A stretch of DNA of 64,000 nucleotides, taken from contig NZ_JAUTBD010000001.1 in assembly GCF_030818935.1 (NCBI RefSeq), positions 1,736,001-1,800,000 on the forward strand. The letters run 5' to 3'. Shown piece after piece: positions 1-11,146 of this stretch. The position numbers and the translations under genes were made by a program. The stretch's first letter is position 1. Every line of letters starts with the position of its first letter. The notes under the pieces were generated by a model. The model was not told the DNA's origin. It worked only from the letters and a program-made list of their open reading frames with translations, and did not search any database. The DNA comes from Microbacterium sp. SORGH_AS_1204 (GTDB taxonomy: Bacteria; Actinomycetota; Actinomycetes; Actinomycetales; Microbacteriaceae).

Positions 1-204
1 GTCGAGGTTGCGTCCCTTGAACAGCTGCACGTCGGCGACCATGAACGGCTCCAGACGAGAGCCGAAACGCGACGAGGTGCGCCGCACGCCCTTCGCGACG
101 GCGCGGATCTTGCCGTTGCGCCGGCTGAGGAGGGTGAGGATGCGGTCCGCCTCCCCGAGTTTGTGGGTACGCAGGACCACGACTTCGTCGCGGTAGGTGG
201 GCAC
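1..204 (-). CDS. recO: DNA repair protein RecO, N-terminal fragment (runs off left edge)
   Basis: The minus strand reads [20 protein letters not shown] from a GTG at 204, followed by [20 protein letters not shown]; this is the OB-fold N-terminus of RecO, which in the RecFOR pathway anneals single strands and helps load RecA. Only 68 residues are present; the zinc-binding C-terminal part lies outside the window. The GTG is preferred because the ATG at 211 is out of frame. A -10-like GATAAT at 210-215 ends 5 nt before the GTG, so the mRNA is probably leaderless. It is divergent from the TRIC gene. Identification is firm; the start is an inference. Confidence 0.9.
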   Translation of the reverse strand, partial: MPTYRDEVVVLRTHKLGEADRILTLLSRRNGKIRAVAKGVRRTSSRFGSRLEPFMVADVQLFKGRNLD

Positions 205-209
205 AGTCC

Positions 210-215
210 ATTATC
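210..215 (-). promoter_or_regulatory. -10 box of recO (GATAAT)
   Basis: GATAAT on the minus strand matches the TATAAT consensus at five of six bases and lies 5 nt from the recO GTG. No convincing -35 hexamer was found. The spacing predicts transcription starting at or next to the start codon. Confidence 0.55.
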
Positions 216-277
216 GACCTCGCCCGCTGCGAGGGGCCTGCGCGGCGCACCGCCCGGCGCGCCTCGCGAACGGAACA

Positions 278-982
278 ATGGATGCCGTGGACACGCCGAC
301 CTTCGTCATCCCCCTGTGGGCGGATCTCACCGCCGTCGCCCTCGGCGGCGTGCAAGGGGCGCTGTTCGCCTCCGGCTTCCAGGGTCAGCGGCGCCTCGAC
401 CTGCTCGGGGTGGCGATCATCGGCATCCTGCTGGGAATGGGCGGTGGCCTCATCCGCGACCTGTTGTTGGGGCTGACCCCCGCGACGTTGCAGAGCAACT
501 GGTACCTCGTCACCGCGACCCTGGCATCGCTCGTCGGTATGCTGCTGTCGGGCATCTTCCAGCGCCTCAACCGCGCGATCGTCATGCTCGATGCCCTCGT
601 GATCGGCCTGTTCGGCGCGTTCGGCACGTCGAAGGCCCTCGCGCTCGGCATGCCGGCGGTGCCCGCGATCTTCGTCGGTGTGCTCGCGGCCGTCGGCGGC
701 AGCGTGCTGCGCGACGTGCTGATGGGCCTTCCCGTCGCGATCATGCACGTCGGTTCGCTCTACGCGGTGGCGGCCGGCGGCGGATGCGCCGTGCTCGCCC
801 TCACGGCGTCGTTCGGCGTGCCGCTTCCGATCGCGGCGGTGGTCGGACTGGCCGTGACCACCGTGGTGCGCGTGCTGGCGGTGCTGTTCGACCTGTCACT
901 CCCCGAACAGCGCAAGCTCTACCGCCGCAAGGTCGCGGTCGAGACCACCGGCATCCCGATCATCCGCCCCGACGACGCGTGA
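278..982 (+). CDS. TRIC-type (UPF0126 family) cation channel membrane protein
   Basis: A 234-residue, strongly hydrophobic protein with about seven membrane segments. It contains the two internal repeats typical of bacterial TRIC/UPF0126 proteins, visible as GGGLIRDLLLG (about residue 54) and GGSVLRDVLMG (about residue 140). Family members form trimeric monovalent-cation channels in the plasma membrane; the physiological role in bacteria is not settled. The ATG at 278 is chosen because the first hydrophobic helix begins just after it; the in-frame upstream extension to 197 is basic and does not look like family sequence. The gene is divergent from recO and converges on the MOSC gene. Confidence 0.85.
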   Translation: MDAVDTPTFVIPLWADLTAVALGGVQGALFASGFQGQRRLDLLGVAIIGILLGMGGGLIRDLLLGLTPATLQSNWYLVTATLASLVGMLLSGIFQRLNRAIVMLDALVIGLFGAFGTSKALALGMPAVPAIFVGVLAAVGGSVLRDVLMGLPVAIMHVGSLYAVAAGGGCAVLALTASFGVPLPIAAVVGLAVTTVVRVLAVLFDLSLPEQRKLYRRKVAVETTGIPIIRPDDA

Positions 983-1049
983 TCGCGCGAGGGGTCAGGA
1001 AGTGTCGCCTCCGCGGCGCCCCGGCGACACTTCTTGACTCCTCACGCGA
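983..1049. terminator. Long bidirectional hairpin between TRIC and MOSC genes
   Basis: Arms 989-1009 and 1023-1043 pair over 21 bp in plus-strand RNA with two G-U pairs; five more pairs (983-987 with 1045-1049) follow after one mismatch. The loop is 13 nt. It sits exactly between two convergent genes and overlaps the MOSC stop codon, so it probably terminates both. There is no T-tract. Confidence 0.75.
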
Positions 1050-1824
1050 TGAGGGTGACCTCGTCGCCGATGCGGATCGTGCCGCCGCCGTCGGTGGGGA
1101 GGAGCAGGATGCCGAGGGTCGGCTCGTCCTGGCCGAACGCGGTCGTGAGCACGCGCAGCAGCCGCGCATCGCGGACGCCCGTGTCGGGGTTGGCGGTGAT
1201 CGCGGCGCAGCGCTCGATGGGCTTCTGCACCTCGAACTCCACCCCACCGATCCGAACGCGTCCGCGCCAGTCGAGCTCGGCCCACGCCTCGACGCCCGAC
1301 ACCACGATGTTCGAGCGGAAACGCCGGTCGTCGACGGGCGCGGGCACCGCGGCATCCAGTGCGTCGACCGAGGCCGCGCCGTGCAGGGAGACGAAACCGC
1401 GGGGTCGGTCCTGAAAACGCGCGGTCACGCCGTCGCCGAGGAGGCCGAGGGGCAGGATGCCGTCGGCGTCGAGGAGCTTCGCGTCGCTGGTCGTGCGCAG
1501 GTACGCCGTGACGGCGTCGGAGAGGCGCGCGCGGCCGGACTCGCTGAGGTCGGCCGTGAGATCGATGTCGTCGACGCGAAGGCGAAGTGTGCCCGCCGCG
1601 TCGTCGAAGGTGAGGTCGACACGAGCGAGCGTGGGGAACGTCATCAACGCGAGTCCGCGGCTCTTCGGATAGGTGGCGTCCGCGGGCTCGAGGGCGTCGG
1701 CGAAACGGAACACGAGCGCGCGGTCGCCCTGCACGCGACCGTCGGACTGGATGACGAGACTCTCACGCCTCTCGGGCGTGAAGCCCTTCACGGGGTAACG
1801 GTAGAGGGCGTCGACGCGGATCAC
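1042..1824 (-). CDS. MOSC-domain protein (molybdenum-cofactor-sulfurase-like C-terminal family)
   Basis: 260 residues beginning MIRVDALYRYPVKGFTPERR, the N-terminal beta-barrel seen in YcbX/YiiM-type proteins, followed by a MOSC domain with FRSNIVVSGVEAWAELDW (about 165-185) and a conserved Cys in IERCAAITANPDTG (about 205). MOSC proteins handle sulfur or the molybdenum cofactor, often in detoxifying N-hydroxylated compounds; the substrate here cannot be told. The gene is transcribed alone on the minus strand and converges with the TRIC gene over a shared hairpin. Confidence 0.85.
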   Translation of the reverse strand: MIRVDALYRYPVKGFTPERRESLVIQSDGRVQGDRALVFRFADALEPADATYPKSRGLALMTFPTLARVDLTFDDAAGTLRLRVDDIDLTADLSESGRARLSDAVTAYLRTTSDAKLLDADGILPLGLLGDGVTARFQDRPRGFVSLHGAASVDALDAAVPAPVDDRRFRSNIVVSGVEAWAELDWRGRVRIGGVEFEVQKPIERCAAITANPDTGVRDARLLRVLTTAFGQDEPTLGILLLPTDGGGTIRIGDEVTLIA

Positions 1825-1859
1825 GCCTTCATCCTCGCAGGCGGAGGCTCGGAGACGGC

Positions 1860-1892
1860 GAAGCGCCGCCGAGGTCTGCTCGGCGGCGCTTC
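1860..1892 (-). terminator. Terminator hairpin downstream of leuA
   Basis: Perfect 14-bp stem (1860-1873 with 1879-1892) around a 5-nt loop, starting just after the leuA stop at 1901 on the minus strand. All-GC-rich stem and no U-tract, as is common in actinobacteria. Confidence 0.8.
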
Positions 1893-1900
1893 ACACGCGG

Positions 1901-3817
<1,917 letters not shown>

Positions 3818-4765
3818 TCACGGCAGCAGCGCCACCTTGCCGCCGGGGTGCCCGTCCATCACGAACCGCACGGCCGCGACCGCGTCGGCGAGCGGGTAGG
3901 TACGCGCGATGGGCACCTCGAGGGCACCGGATGCCGCGAGCTCGAGCACCCGCGCGCGGGCGATGTCGCGAAAGCGTGCACTTTCAGGTCGCGAACCGGC
4001 GATCCACAGCACGCCCTCCGTCTTCGCCCGCTCGGGGTCGACGATCGTGACGATGCGGTCCCGCTCCGCGACGAGGGCGAGAGAGACCTCGAACGCCTCG
4101 TCGGTGCCGACGGCATCCCACGCGGCAGCGACGGGGGCGCCCTCCGCGGCCGCCTCGACGCGCTCGCGCAGCCCGTCGCCGTAGGCCACCGGGATTCCGC
4201 CGTACCGACGCACGCGTTCGGCCGAGAGCTCGGCATCCGGGCCCACCGTGCCGATCACGCGCACACCGAGCTCGCGCGCCTGCTGGAGCAGGCTCACCCC
4301 GACCGCGCCGGAGGCGGCGTGCAGCAGAACGGTCTCGCCCTTCCCGACGCGGGTCACCTGGATCATCTCGGCCGCGGTGGTGCCGGCGAGCAGCAGGTTC
4401 GCTGCCTCGGGGTGGGTGAGCTTCGCCGGCTTGGCGAAGACGTCGCGCGCGGGGACCGTGAGCTCGGTGGCGTACGCCCCCTGCACCCGGAACGCGACGA
4501 CCTCGTCGCCCACCGCGAGAGCGCCCGAGCCGCCGACGGCATCGGGGCCGACGGCCGTGACCTCCCCCGACAGCTCGTAGCCGATCGGCATCGGGTAGGC
4601 GGCACCGGGGCGCGCTGTGGCGACGTGCTTGGCATCCGCGGGGTTGACGCCCGCCGCCCGGATCCGCACGGTCACCTCGCCCGGGCCGGGAGGCGCGACC
4701 TCTGCCTCGTCGAAGCGCCAGTCCTCGATCGGGCCCGGAGCGGGTGCCGTCCACCTCATCGCCAT
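3818..4765 (-). CDS. NADP-dependent quinone oxidoreductase-like MDR protein
   Basis: 315 residues of the zinc-independent medium-chain dehydrogenase/reductase family. The GroES-like fold is visible as GEVTVRIRAAGVNPADAKH and PIGYELSGEVTAVGP, and the Rossmann fold as GETVLLHAASGAVGVSLLQQ. The zinc-ligand Cys residues of alcohol dehydrogenases are absent, which favours a quinone/enone reductase. The ATG at 4765 is preferred over the GTG at 4771 because GAAAGG lies 7 nt upstream of it. It follows era by 69 nt in the same direction and may be read from that operon. Substrate unknown. Confidence 0.82.
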   Translation of the reverse strand: MAMRWTAPAPGPIEDWRFDEAEVAPPGPGEVTVRIRAAGVNPADAKHVATARPGAAYPMPIGYELSGEVTAVGPDAVGGSGALAVGDEVVAFRVQGAYATELTVPARDVFAKPAKLTHPEAANLLLAGTTAAEMIQVTRVGKGETVLLHAASGAVGVSLLQQARELGVRVIGTVGPDAELSAERVRRYGGIPVAYGDGLRERVEAAAEGAPVAAAWDAVGTDEAFEVSLALVAERDRIVTIVDPERAKTEGVLWIAGSRPESARFRDIARARVLELAASGALEVPIARTYPLADAVAAVRFVMDGHPGGKVALLP

Positions 4766-4834
4766 GGTCACGCCTTTCGTCGCGGTCGGTCGGCGCCGAG
4801 CGCAGCCCGCACCGGAAGAGTCGGGTGGGGCCCG

Positions 4835-5728
4835 TCAGAAGCCGAGACGCCCCAGCTGCTTCGGGTCGCGCTGCCATTCCTTCGCCACGCGCACGTGCAG
4901 CGACAGGTACACGCGACCGCCGACGAGCGGTTCGATGCCCTGACGCGAGCGGGCCCCCACATCGGCCAGGCGCGAGCCCTTCTTGCCGATGATGATGGCC
5001 TTCTGACTGTCGCGCTCGACCACGATGTTGGCGTACACGTCGGTCAGGTCGCTGTCTTCGCGCTTGGCGACGTCGTCGACGGTCACGGCGATGGAGTGCG
5101 GCAGCTCGTCGCGCACGCCGTGCAGCGCCGCCTCGCGGATGATCTCGGCGATACGGTCTTCGAGCGTCTCATCGGTCACGACGTCGTCGTCGTACAGAGC
5201 GGGACCCACGGGCATGAGCGCGAGCAGTTCGTCGCTCAGCACGTCGAGCTGATCGTTCGTGACGGCCGAGAGCGGGATGACGGCGGCCCAGTCCTCGCGC
5301 AGCGCGTCGACCTCGACGAGGCGCTCGGTGATCTGGTCGCGCGTGGCGGCATCGGTTTTGGTGACCAGCGCGACCTTCTTGGCGCGCGGATAGCCTGAGA
5401 GCGACTCGGCGATGCGGCGGTCGCCGGGGCCGACCTTTTCGGTCGCCGGGGCGCAGAACGCGATCACGTCGACATCGCCCAGCACCTGCTCGACGAGGTC
5501 GTTCAGCCGCTGGCCGAGGAGGGTGCGAGGGCGATGGATGCCGGGGGTGTCGACGACCACGAGCTGACCGCCGGGGCGGTTCACGATTCCGCGGATGGCG
5601 CGGCGGGTGGTCTGCGGCTTCTCGCTCGTGATGGCGACCTTCTCGCCGACGAGGGCGTTGGTCAGCGTGGACTTGCCGACGTTCGGTCGACCCACGAAGG
5701 TCACGAATCCGGAGCGGGTGTCGGTCAT
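4835..5728 (-). CDS. era: GTPase Era
   Basis: 297 residues. The GTPase domain has G1 GRPNVGKSTL, switch-region DTPGIHRPRTLLG and G4 TKTD; the C-terminal KH domain has IVVERDSQKAIIIGKKGSRL, which binds the 3' end of 16S rRNA. Era assists small-subunit assembly. The ATG overlaps the stop of the upstream CorC/HlyC gene in an ATGA, so it is the last strongly coupled gene of HIT-phoH-ybeY-corC-era, an order conserved in many bacteria and consistent with ribosome maturation. Confidence 0.97.
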   Translation of the reverse strand: MTDTRSGFVTFVGRPNVGKSTLTNALVGEKVAITSEKPQTTRRAIRGIVNRPGGQLVVVDTPGIHRPRTLLGQRLNDLVEQVLGDVDVIAFCAPATEKVGPGDRRIAESLSGYPRAKKVALVTKTDAATRDQITERLVEVDALREDWAAVIPLSAVTNDQLDVLSDELLALMPVGPALYDDDVVTDETLEDRIAEIIREAALHGVRDELPHSIAVTVDDVAKREDSDLTDVYANIVVERDSQKAIIIGKKGSRLADVGARSRQGIEPLVGGRVYLSLHVRVAKEWQRDPKQLGRLGF

Positions 5729-7035
5729 CTGTCGTTCCTCTCACGCGCCGGGGCATCGGCCTCGGCGTCTTCGTCTGCGGGGGTCTCGGCGCGTTCGACG
5801 ATGACCGTGGCGATGCCGCGGTTGCGGCCGCGCGAGGCGCCGCCGGTCAGCACGAGACCCGAATGCTCGGCCGTGGCCCCGGGCTGCGGGATGCGCCCGA
5901 GCGCCTTGCCGAGCAGCCCGCCGACCGAGTCGACGTCGTCATCGTCGAGTTCGAGGCCGAACAGGTCGCCCACCTCGTCGAGGCTCAGCCGGGCGTTGAC
6001 CCGGTAGCGCCCGTCGCCCAGCTCGACGACTTCGGTCGAGGGCGCGTCGTACTCGTCGGCGATCTCGCCCACGAGTTCCTCGATGAGGTCTTCCATCGTC
6101 ACCAGGCCCGCCACGCCGCCGTACTCGTCGACGACGAGGCACACGTGCACGGCATCCTTCTTCATCTGCTGCAGCAGGGTCTCGGCCTTCATCGACTCGG
6201 GCACGAAGACCGCCGGACGGGCGATGCGGCGGATGGGCGCGTCACGCCAGCCCGCCTCGTCGCGGAAGCCGTACTGGACGAGGTCTTTGAGGTAGAGCAT
6301 GCCCACGACGTCGTCGGCCTCGTCGTCGGCCAGCGGAACGCGCGAGACGCCCTTCTCGAGGAACAGCGACAGTGCTTCGCGGGAGGTGGCCGCGGCATCC
6401 ACGCTCACCATGTCGGTGCGCGGCACCATGACCTCGCGCACGTAGCGGTCGGTGAAGTCGAAGACGGAGTGGATCAGCTCGCGGTCGTCTTCTTCGATGA
6501 GCTCGTTCTCGGCGGCCTCGTCGATGATGCTGAGCAGCTGCTCTTCCGACGCGAACGACGTCGAGTGCGAGACACCCGGTGTGACGCGGTTGCCGACGGC
6601 GACCAGACCGTGGGCGAGCGGGCCGAGCAGGATGCGCATGCCGCGCACGACCGGTGCGCCGCCGGTCAGCAACCCTCGCGCGTGCTGCCGGCCCACAGAC
6701 CGGGGGCTGGCGCCCACCGCGACGAACGAGATGCCGGTCATCAGCACGGCCGCGGCGATCACCGCGAGAAGGATGTTGTCGAACATCAGCATGAACGCGG
6801 CCGCCACGAGCACGGCGGCCGTGGTTTCGGAGAGCACGCGGATAAACGACACCGCTGTGATGTGCGCGTTGGTGTCGTCGGCGATGCGCCGCAATGCTCG
6901 GGCGTTGCGGCCGGAGACGCCGAGGTCGAGCAGGTCGGCTCGCGAGGTGACTCCGAGTGCTGCCTCGAATGCCGCCATCAAGCCGCCGAAGGCGACGAGC
7001 AGGAAGGCGACGACGAGGAGCAGCGCCTCGGTCAT
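5725..7035 (-). CDS. CNNM/CBS-domain transporter-like protein (hemolysin C/CorC family)
   Basis: 436 residues. The N-terminal DUF21/CNNM membrane domain (about 1-190, several hydrophobic segments) is followed by a CBS pair (about 205-325, [20 protein letters not shown] and ..[20 protein letters not shown]) and a C-terminal CorC_HlyC domain. Related proteins act in magnesium or cobalt efflux/homeostasis; the old name hemolysin is misleading. Both ends overlap neighbours by ATGA (ybeY upstream, era downstream), so expression is coupled to ribosome-maturation genes. Ion specificity cannot be read from sequence. Confidence 0.9.
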   Translation of the reverse strand: MTEALLLVVAFLLVAFGGLMAAFEAALGVTSRADLLDLGVSGRNARALRRIADDTNAHITAVSFIRVLSETTAAVLVAAAFMLMFDNILLAVIAAAVLMTGISFVAVGASPRSVGRQHARGLLTGGAPVVRGMRILLGPLAHGLVAVGNRVTPGVSHSTSFASEEQLLSIIDEAAENELIEEDDRELIHSVFDFTDRYVREVMVPRTDMVSVDAAATSREALSLFLEKGVSRVPLADDEADDVVGMLYLKDLVQYGFRDEAGWRDAPIRRIARPAVFVPESMKAETLLQQMKKDAVHVCLVVDEYGGVAGLVTMEDLIEELVGEIADEYDAPSTEVVELGDGRYRVNARLSLDEVGDLFGLELDDDDVDSVGGLLGKALGRIPQPGATAEHSGLVLTGGASRGRNRGIATVIVERAETPADEDAEADAPARERNDR

Positions 7036-7499
7036 GCGCGACGCTGGCGCTCGACGGCCTGGAATCCGGCGATGAGTTCGCGCTGCAGACCGAACATCTC
7101 GCGCTCCTCGTCGGGTTCGGCGTGGTCGAAACCGAGCAGGTGCAGCAGACCGTGGGTCGTGAGCAGGATCAGCTCGTCTTGCGTGGAGTGCTTCGCGGCG
7201 ACGGCCTGCGTCTCGGCCACGGCCGGGCAGAGCACGATGTCGCCGAGCAGGCCCGCGGGCGTCGGGGCGTCTTCGGAGCCGGGACGCAACTCATCCATGG
7301 GAAAGCTGAGCACGTCAGTGGGACCGGGCTCGTCCATCCACTGCACGTGGAGCGACTCCATGGCACCCTCGTCGACGAGCACGATGGCGACGTCGGCGTC
7401 GGCGCTGACGTGCAGCTCGGCCAGGTTGTACTCCATCAGACGCAGCAGCACCTGCTCGTCGATCTGGTGGTCGGACTCGTTGTTGATCTCGATCGTCAT
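7032..7499 (-). CDS. ybeY: Endoribonuclease YbeY, rRNA maturation factor
   Basis: 155 residues, normal family length. The zinc-binding signature HxxxHxxxxxH is seen as [11 protein letters not shown] near residue 113. YbeY takes part in 16S rRNA 3'-end processing and 70S quality control. It overlaps phoH upstream and the CNNM gene downstream, both by ATGA, which is the usual phoH-ybeY-corC-era order. Acidic, cytoplasmic, no signal sequence. Confidence 0.96.
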   Translation of the reverse strand: MTIEINNESDHQIDEQVLLRLMEYNLAELHVSADADVAIVLVDEGAMESLHVQWMDEPGPTDVLSFPMDELRPGSEDAPTPAGLLGDIVLCPAVAETQAVAAKHSTQDELILLTTHGLLHLLGFDHAEPDEEREMFGLQRELIAGFQAVERQRRA

Positions 7500-8578
7500 G
7501 AGCGGCTTCGTCTCGGGAGGTGATCGCGGGGACCGGCGGCGCCCTGGCCGCGTCGCTCCGCACGGGTGGCGAATTCGGAGGCTTCGTCGCGCTCGCGGCG
7601 CGCGGCGAGGCGTTTCTCGTCGTACTCGCTGTAGGCGTCGACGATGCGCCCGACGAGCGAGTGGCGCACGACGTCGTCGCTGGTCAGGCGCGAGAAGTGG
7701 ATGTCGTCGATGTCGCTCAGCACGCGGGTGACAAGCCGCAGACCCGAGGCACCCTGGGGCAGGTCGACCTGGGTGATGTCGCCGGTCACGACCATGCGCG
7801 TGCCGAAGCCGAGGCGGGTGAGGAACATCTTCATCTGCTCGGGCGTGGTGTTCTGCGCCTCGTCGAGCACGACGAAGGAGTCGTTGAGCGTGCGACCGCG
7901 CATGTACGCCAGCGGCGCGACCTCGATCGTGCCCGTGGCCATGAGCTTGGGGACGATGTCGGGGTCCATCATCTCGTTGAGCGCGTCGTAGAGCGGACGC
8001 AGGTAGGGGTCGATCTTGTCGGTGAGGGTTCCGGGCAGGAACCCGAGCCGCTCGCCCGCCTCGACCGCCGGGCGCGTGAGGATGATGCGGTTGACCTCTT
8101 TGCGCTGCAGCGCCTGCACGGCCTTCGCCATGGCGAGGTAGGTCTTGCCGGTACCGGCGGGACCGATGCCGAACACGATGGTGTTCTCGTCGATCGCGTC
8201 GACGTACTCTTTCTGGCCGGCGGTCTTCGGTCGTATCACCTTGCCGCGCGACGAGAGGATGGCCTCGCCCATCACTTCGGAGGGACGCGGGCCCCCGTCG
8301 GAGCGCAGCATGCGGTTGGAGCTGGACACGTCGGACGGGTCGAGACCCTGTCCGGAACGCTTCATCGACAGCAGCTCGTCGACGAGCCCGCGAGCTGCCC
8401 GCACCGCGTCGGGCGCGCCCGACAGGGTGATCTCGTTGCCGCGCACGTGCACGTCGACATCGGGATGCTCTTTCTCGACGACGCGCAGCAGACGGTCCTG
8501 CGGGCCGAGGAGCTGCACCATGGCCACGCCGTCGACCTCGATGCGGTCGGAGACGGTCTCTTCGGGGAAATCAGCCAC
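7496..8578 (-). CDS. phoH: PhoH-family ATPase
   Basis: 360 residues. Walker [17 protein letters not shown] and Walker [21 protein letters not shown] lie in the PhoH core; the N-terminal 90 residues resemble a KH-like nucleic-acid-binding segment ([20 protein letters not shown]). PhoH proteins are ATPases or helicases linked to RNA metabolism and phosphate stress. The GTG start overlaps the end of the HIT gene by 8 nt, and the stop overlaps ybeY, so it is translationally coupled on both sides. The last ~40 residues are charged and probably disordered. Confidence 0.93.
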   Translation of the reverse strand: MADFPEETVSDRIEVDGVAMVQLLGPQDRLLRVVEKEHPDVDVHVRGNEITLSGAPDAVRAARGLVDELLSMKRSGQGLDPSDVSSSNRMLRSDGGPRPSEVMGEAILSSRGKVIRPKTAGQKEYVDAIDENTIVFGIGPAGTGKTYLAMAKAVQALQRKEVNRIILTRPAVEAGERLGFLPGTLTDKIDPYLRPLYDALNEMMDPDIVPKLMATGTIEVAPLAYMRGRTLNDSFVVLDEAQNTTPEQMKMFLTRLGFGTRMVVTGDITQVDLPQGASGLRLVTRVLSDIDDIHFSRLTSDDVVRHSLVGRIVDAYSEYDEKRLAARRERDEASEFATRAERRGQGAAGPRDHLPRRSRS

Positions 8579-8918
8579 CCAGGCTCTTTTCGTTCAGGCC
8601 ACCCGCGAGGACGTGGGCGTGCACATGGAAGACGGTCTGACCGGCGCCCTCGCCGGTGTTGAAGATCAGGCGGAAATCGCCGTCGGCGTGCTCGGCGGCG
8701 ACGGCGTTTGCAAGGCCCACGACCTCGGTGAGCAGATCGGGGTCGCCCGCGGCCAGCTCGACGACGTTGCGGTACTGCGACGTCTTGGGGATGACGAGCA
8801 GATGCACCGGCGCCTGCGGTGCGATGTCGCGGATCGCGAAGGCGTTCTCGGTCTCGGCGACGATCTCGGCGGGGATCTCGCCCTGCAGGATGCGCGTGAA
8901 GATCGACGGTTCGCTCAT
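8571..8918 (-). CDS. HIT-family nucleotide-binding hydrolase (HinT-like)
   Basis: 115 residues. The histidine-triad motif is HVHAHVLAGG near residue 98. HinT-type enzymes hydrolyse nucleoside phosphoramidates and acyl adenylates. The ATG at 8918 (MSEPSIFTRILQGEIPAEIV) is chosen: a -10-like TAGACT ends 7 nt before it, giving a leaderless transcript, while the longer frame would place the promoter inside the gene. It is the first gene of the HIT-phoH-ybeY-corC-era operon, so this -10 is the likely operon promoter. Confidence 0.92.
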   Translation of the reverse strand: MSEPSIFTRILQGEIPAEIVAETENAFAIRDIAPQAPVHLLVIPKTSQYRNVVELAAGDPDLLTEVVGLANAVAAEHADGDFRLIFNTGEGAGQTVFHVHAHVLAGGLNEKSLGG

Positions 8919-9239
8919 GGCATCCAGTCTAGTGAGGGCCTCCGACACCGGGGCGGGCGCGCCGGCGAGCGGTGGCAGGCATGGGCGAGAGGATGCGAGC
9001 CGTGGCGTCGGCCGCGGCGGCGCTGCTTCTCTCGGCGTGGGGCGGATTCGCCGGTTGGGGCGGGTCTCGCCGGTTGGGGCAGGTCTCGCTGTTCGGCGCA
9101 GGATCCGCCCGCCCCAAGGCGCCGATTCCGCCCCGAACCCGGGGAACGTCTTCGTTCCGCGATCCGCAGACGCGCCGACGGGTCGCGCCGCCCCCGACCG
9201 CGCGAGCCGCTCGCCCCGCAGCGCGTGAAGCCGTGCGCG
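8919..9239. repeat. Non-coding spacer with two tandem 19-bp repeats (9050-9087)
   Basis: No plausible gene. The spacer between rsmE and the HIT operon contains two adjacent 19-bp copies beginning GCCGGTTGGGGC at 9050-9068 and 9069-9087, differing at one base, and looser GC-rich sequence. The HIT operon promoter lies at its left end. No clear terminator for rsmE was identified. Confidence 0.6.
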
Positions 9240-9974
9240 TCACCAGCGCCCGTGCGCCGCCGACAGCACCGAGAGGGCCGCAGCGCCCGCGGTCGAGGTG
9301 CGCAGCACCGTGTCGCCGAGGCGCACGAGCCGGGCGCCCGCGTCGGCCAGCGCCGACAGCTCCTCGGGCGCGATGCCGCCTTCGGGACCGACGATCAGCA
9401 CCACGTCGCGCTCGTCCGACGGGTCGGTCGCGACAGCCGTCAGCCGAGTGGATGCCGAGGGCTCCAGCACGAGCACCAGCGCGGTCTGCGCGAGGGAGAC
9501 CAGGTCGGCCGTTCGTGCGACGCCCCCGACCTCGGGTATCCACGCGCGGTGCGCCTGCTTGGCGGCCTCGCGCGCGATCGTCTGCCAGCGGGCGATGCCC
9601 TTGTCGGCCTTCGCATCCCACCGCGAGACGCTGCGCGCGGCCTGCCACGGCACGATGGCGTCGACGCCGAGCTCCGTCGCGGCTTGCACCGCGAGCTCGT
9701 CGCGATCGCCCTTGGCCAGGGCCTGCACGAGCACGAAGCGCGGCGACGGGGCCGGGCGTTCGTCGCGCGCCGTCACAACGACCTCGACCTGCTTCGGGCT
9801 GGTCGCGCTCACCGTGCCGTCGAGCCAGACGCCGCGACCGTCGCCGAGCGTCACCGCTTCGTCGACCCGCACACGCCGTACGCTCGCGGCGTGGTGCGCC
9901 TCAGCGCCCGTGAGCACCACGGTGTCGCCCGGCTGAGCGGATGCCGCCTCGTCGGTGACGAAGTGCAGCGCCAT
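9240..9974 (-). CDS. rsmE: 16S rRNA (uracil-1498-N3)-methyltransferase
   Basis: 244 residues. The SPOUT knot is visible in IVGPEGGIAPEELSALADAG and RLGDTVLRTSTAGAAALSVL, the AdoMet-binding loops, with an N-terminal PUA-like RNA-binding part (GAEAHHAASVRRVRVDEAVT). RsmE methylates U1498 in the decoding region of the small subunit. It starts 2 nt after the dnaJ stop, so it is the third gene of hrcA-dnaJ-rsmE, the common actinobacterial order. Confidence 0.95.
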   Translation of the reverse strand: MALHFVTDEAASAQPGDTVVLTGAEAHHAASVRRVRVDEAVTLGDGRGVWLDGTVSATSPKQVEVVVTARDERPAPSPRFVLVQALAKGDRDELAVQAATELGVDAIVPWQAARSVSRWDAKADKGIARWQTIAREAAKQAHRAWIPEVGGVARTADLVSLAQTALVLVLEPSASTRLTAVATDPSDERDVVLIVGPEGGIAPEELSALADAGARLVRLGDTVLRTSTAGAAALSVLSAAHGRW

Positions 9975-9976
9975 CG

Positions 9977-11098
9977 TCAGTGCCGGAAGCGGTCGCGGAA
10001 CTTGCTGAACATGCCCTGCTGGTGCTCGGCGAGCCGCGGCTTGGGGGCCTTCGTGCGCTTCGCGAACTCCTCGATGAGGGCGCGTTCCTTGTGGTCGAGG
10101 CGTGTGGGTGTGACCACGTGCACACCGACCTTCAGGTCGCCGCGCTGACTGCCGCGCAGTGGCGTGATGCCGCGGCCCTTGATGGTCAGCACGTCGCCGG
10201 ACTGCACGCCCGGACGCACCTCGAGGTCGACGCTGCCGTCGAGAGACTGGATGGTCGTTGTGGCGCCGAGGATGGCATCCGGCATCGAGACCTCGAGGGT
10301 CGCGACGAGGTCGTCTCCTTCGCGGCTGAAGGCGTCGTGCGCCTCGACGGTGATCTCGAGGTAGAGGTCGCCGTTGGGGCCGCCGGCGGGGCCCACCTCA
10401 CCCGACCCGGGCAGCTGCAGGCGCAGCCCCGACTCGACGCCGGCGGGGATGTCGACCGACACGGTGCGGCGGGCGCGCACGCGTCCCTGGCCCTGGCAGG
10501 TGCCACAGGGGTACGGGATGGTCGTGCCGTGGCCCTGGCAGACGGTGCAGGGGGCGCTGGTGACGACGTTGCCCAGCAGGCTGCGGACCGAGCGCTGCAC
10601 GTGACCGGAGCCGTGGCAGATGTCGCACGTGACCTCGCTCGTGCCGGGCTGCGTGCACGCGCCCTGGCACGTCTCGCACAGCACGGCCGTGTCGACCTCG
10701 AGGTCGCGGTGCGTGCCGAACACGACATCGCCGAGCTGCAGGGTGACGCGCACGAGGGCGTCCTGTCCGCGCTCCCGGCGCGACCGCGGACGCGGGCCAC
10801 GACCTCCGCCGCCCTGGGCGCCGCCGAAGAACGTCTCGAAGATGTCGCTGAAGCCGCCGAAGCCGCCCGCTCCCCCGCCACCGAAGGGGCCCTGATCGCC
10901 ACCCATGTCGTAACGGCGGCGCTGCTCGGGGTCGCTGAGCACGTCGTAGGCGTGCGTGACGAGCTTGAATCGCTCCGACGCATCGTCGCCGGGGTTCACG
11001 TCGGGGTGCAGTTGGCGTGCCAGGCGTCGATACGCCTTCTTGATGTCTTCGGGGCTGGCGTCGCGTTCGACGCCCAGGACCTCGTAGTGGTCAGCCAC
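9977..11098 (-). CDS. dnaJ: Chaperone protein DnaJ (hrcA-linked copy)
   Basis: 373 residues, GTG start. J domain with the HPD motif ([15 protein letters not shown]), a short Gly/Phe region ([18 protein letters not shown]), four zinc-finger motifs and the C-terminal substrate-binding domain. The first finger reads [10 protein letters not shown], departing from CxxCxGxG; the other three are [16 protein letters not shown] and CGTCQGQG. DnaJ stimulates DnaK ATPase and delivers substrates. It lies 48 nt after hrcA and should share the HrcA/CIRCE heat-shock control. Actinobacteria usually have a second dnaJ beside dnaK, so this is probably DnaJ2. Confidence 0.96.
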   Translation of the reverse strand: MADHYEVLGVERDASPEDIKKAYRRLARQLHPDVNPGDDASERFKLVTHAYDVLSDPEQRRRYDMGGDQGPFGGGGAGGFGGFSDIFETFFGGAQGGGGRGPRPRSRRERGQDALVRVTLQLGDVVFGTHRDLEVDTAVLCETCQGACTQPGTSEVTCDICHGSGHVQRSVRSLLGNVVTSAPCTVCQGHGTTIPYPCGTCQGQGRVRARRTVSVDIPAGVESGLRLQLPGSGEVGPAGGPNGDLYLEITVEAHDAFSREGDDLVATLEVSMPDAILGATTTIQSLDGSVDLEVRPGVQSGDVLTIKGRGITPLRGSQRGDLKVGVHVVTPTRLDHKERALIEEFAKRTKAPKPRLAEHQQGMFSKFRDRFRH

Positions 11099-11146
11099 AA
11101 TCGCCTTCCTGCCCGCTCGCGCGGGGTCGTTCGGGTGGGATGCTCG

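Noticed and set aside
209-211. ATG as recO start
   Set aside because: Out of frame with the RecO protein; GTG at 204 is in frame.
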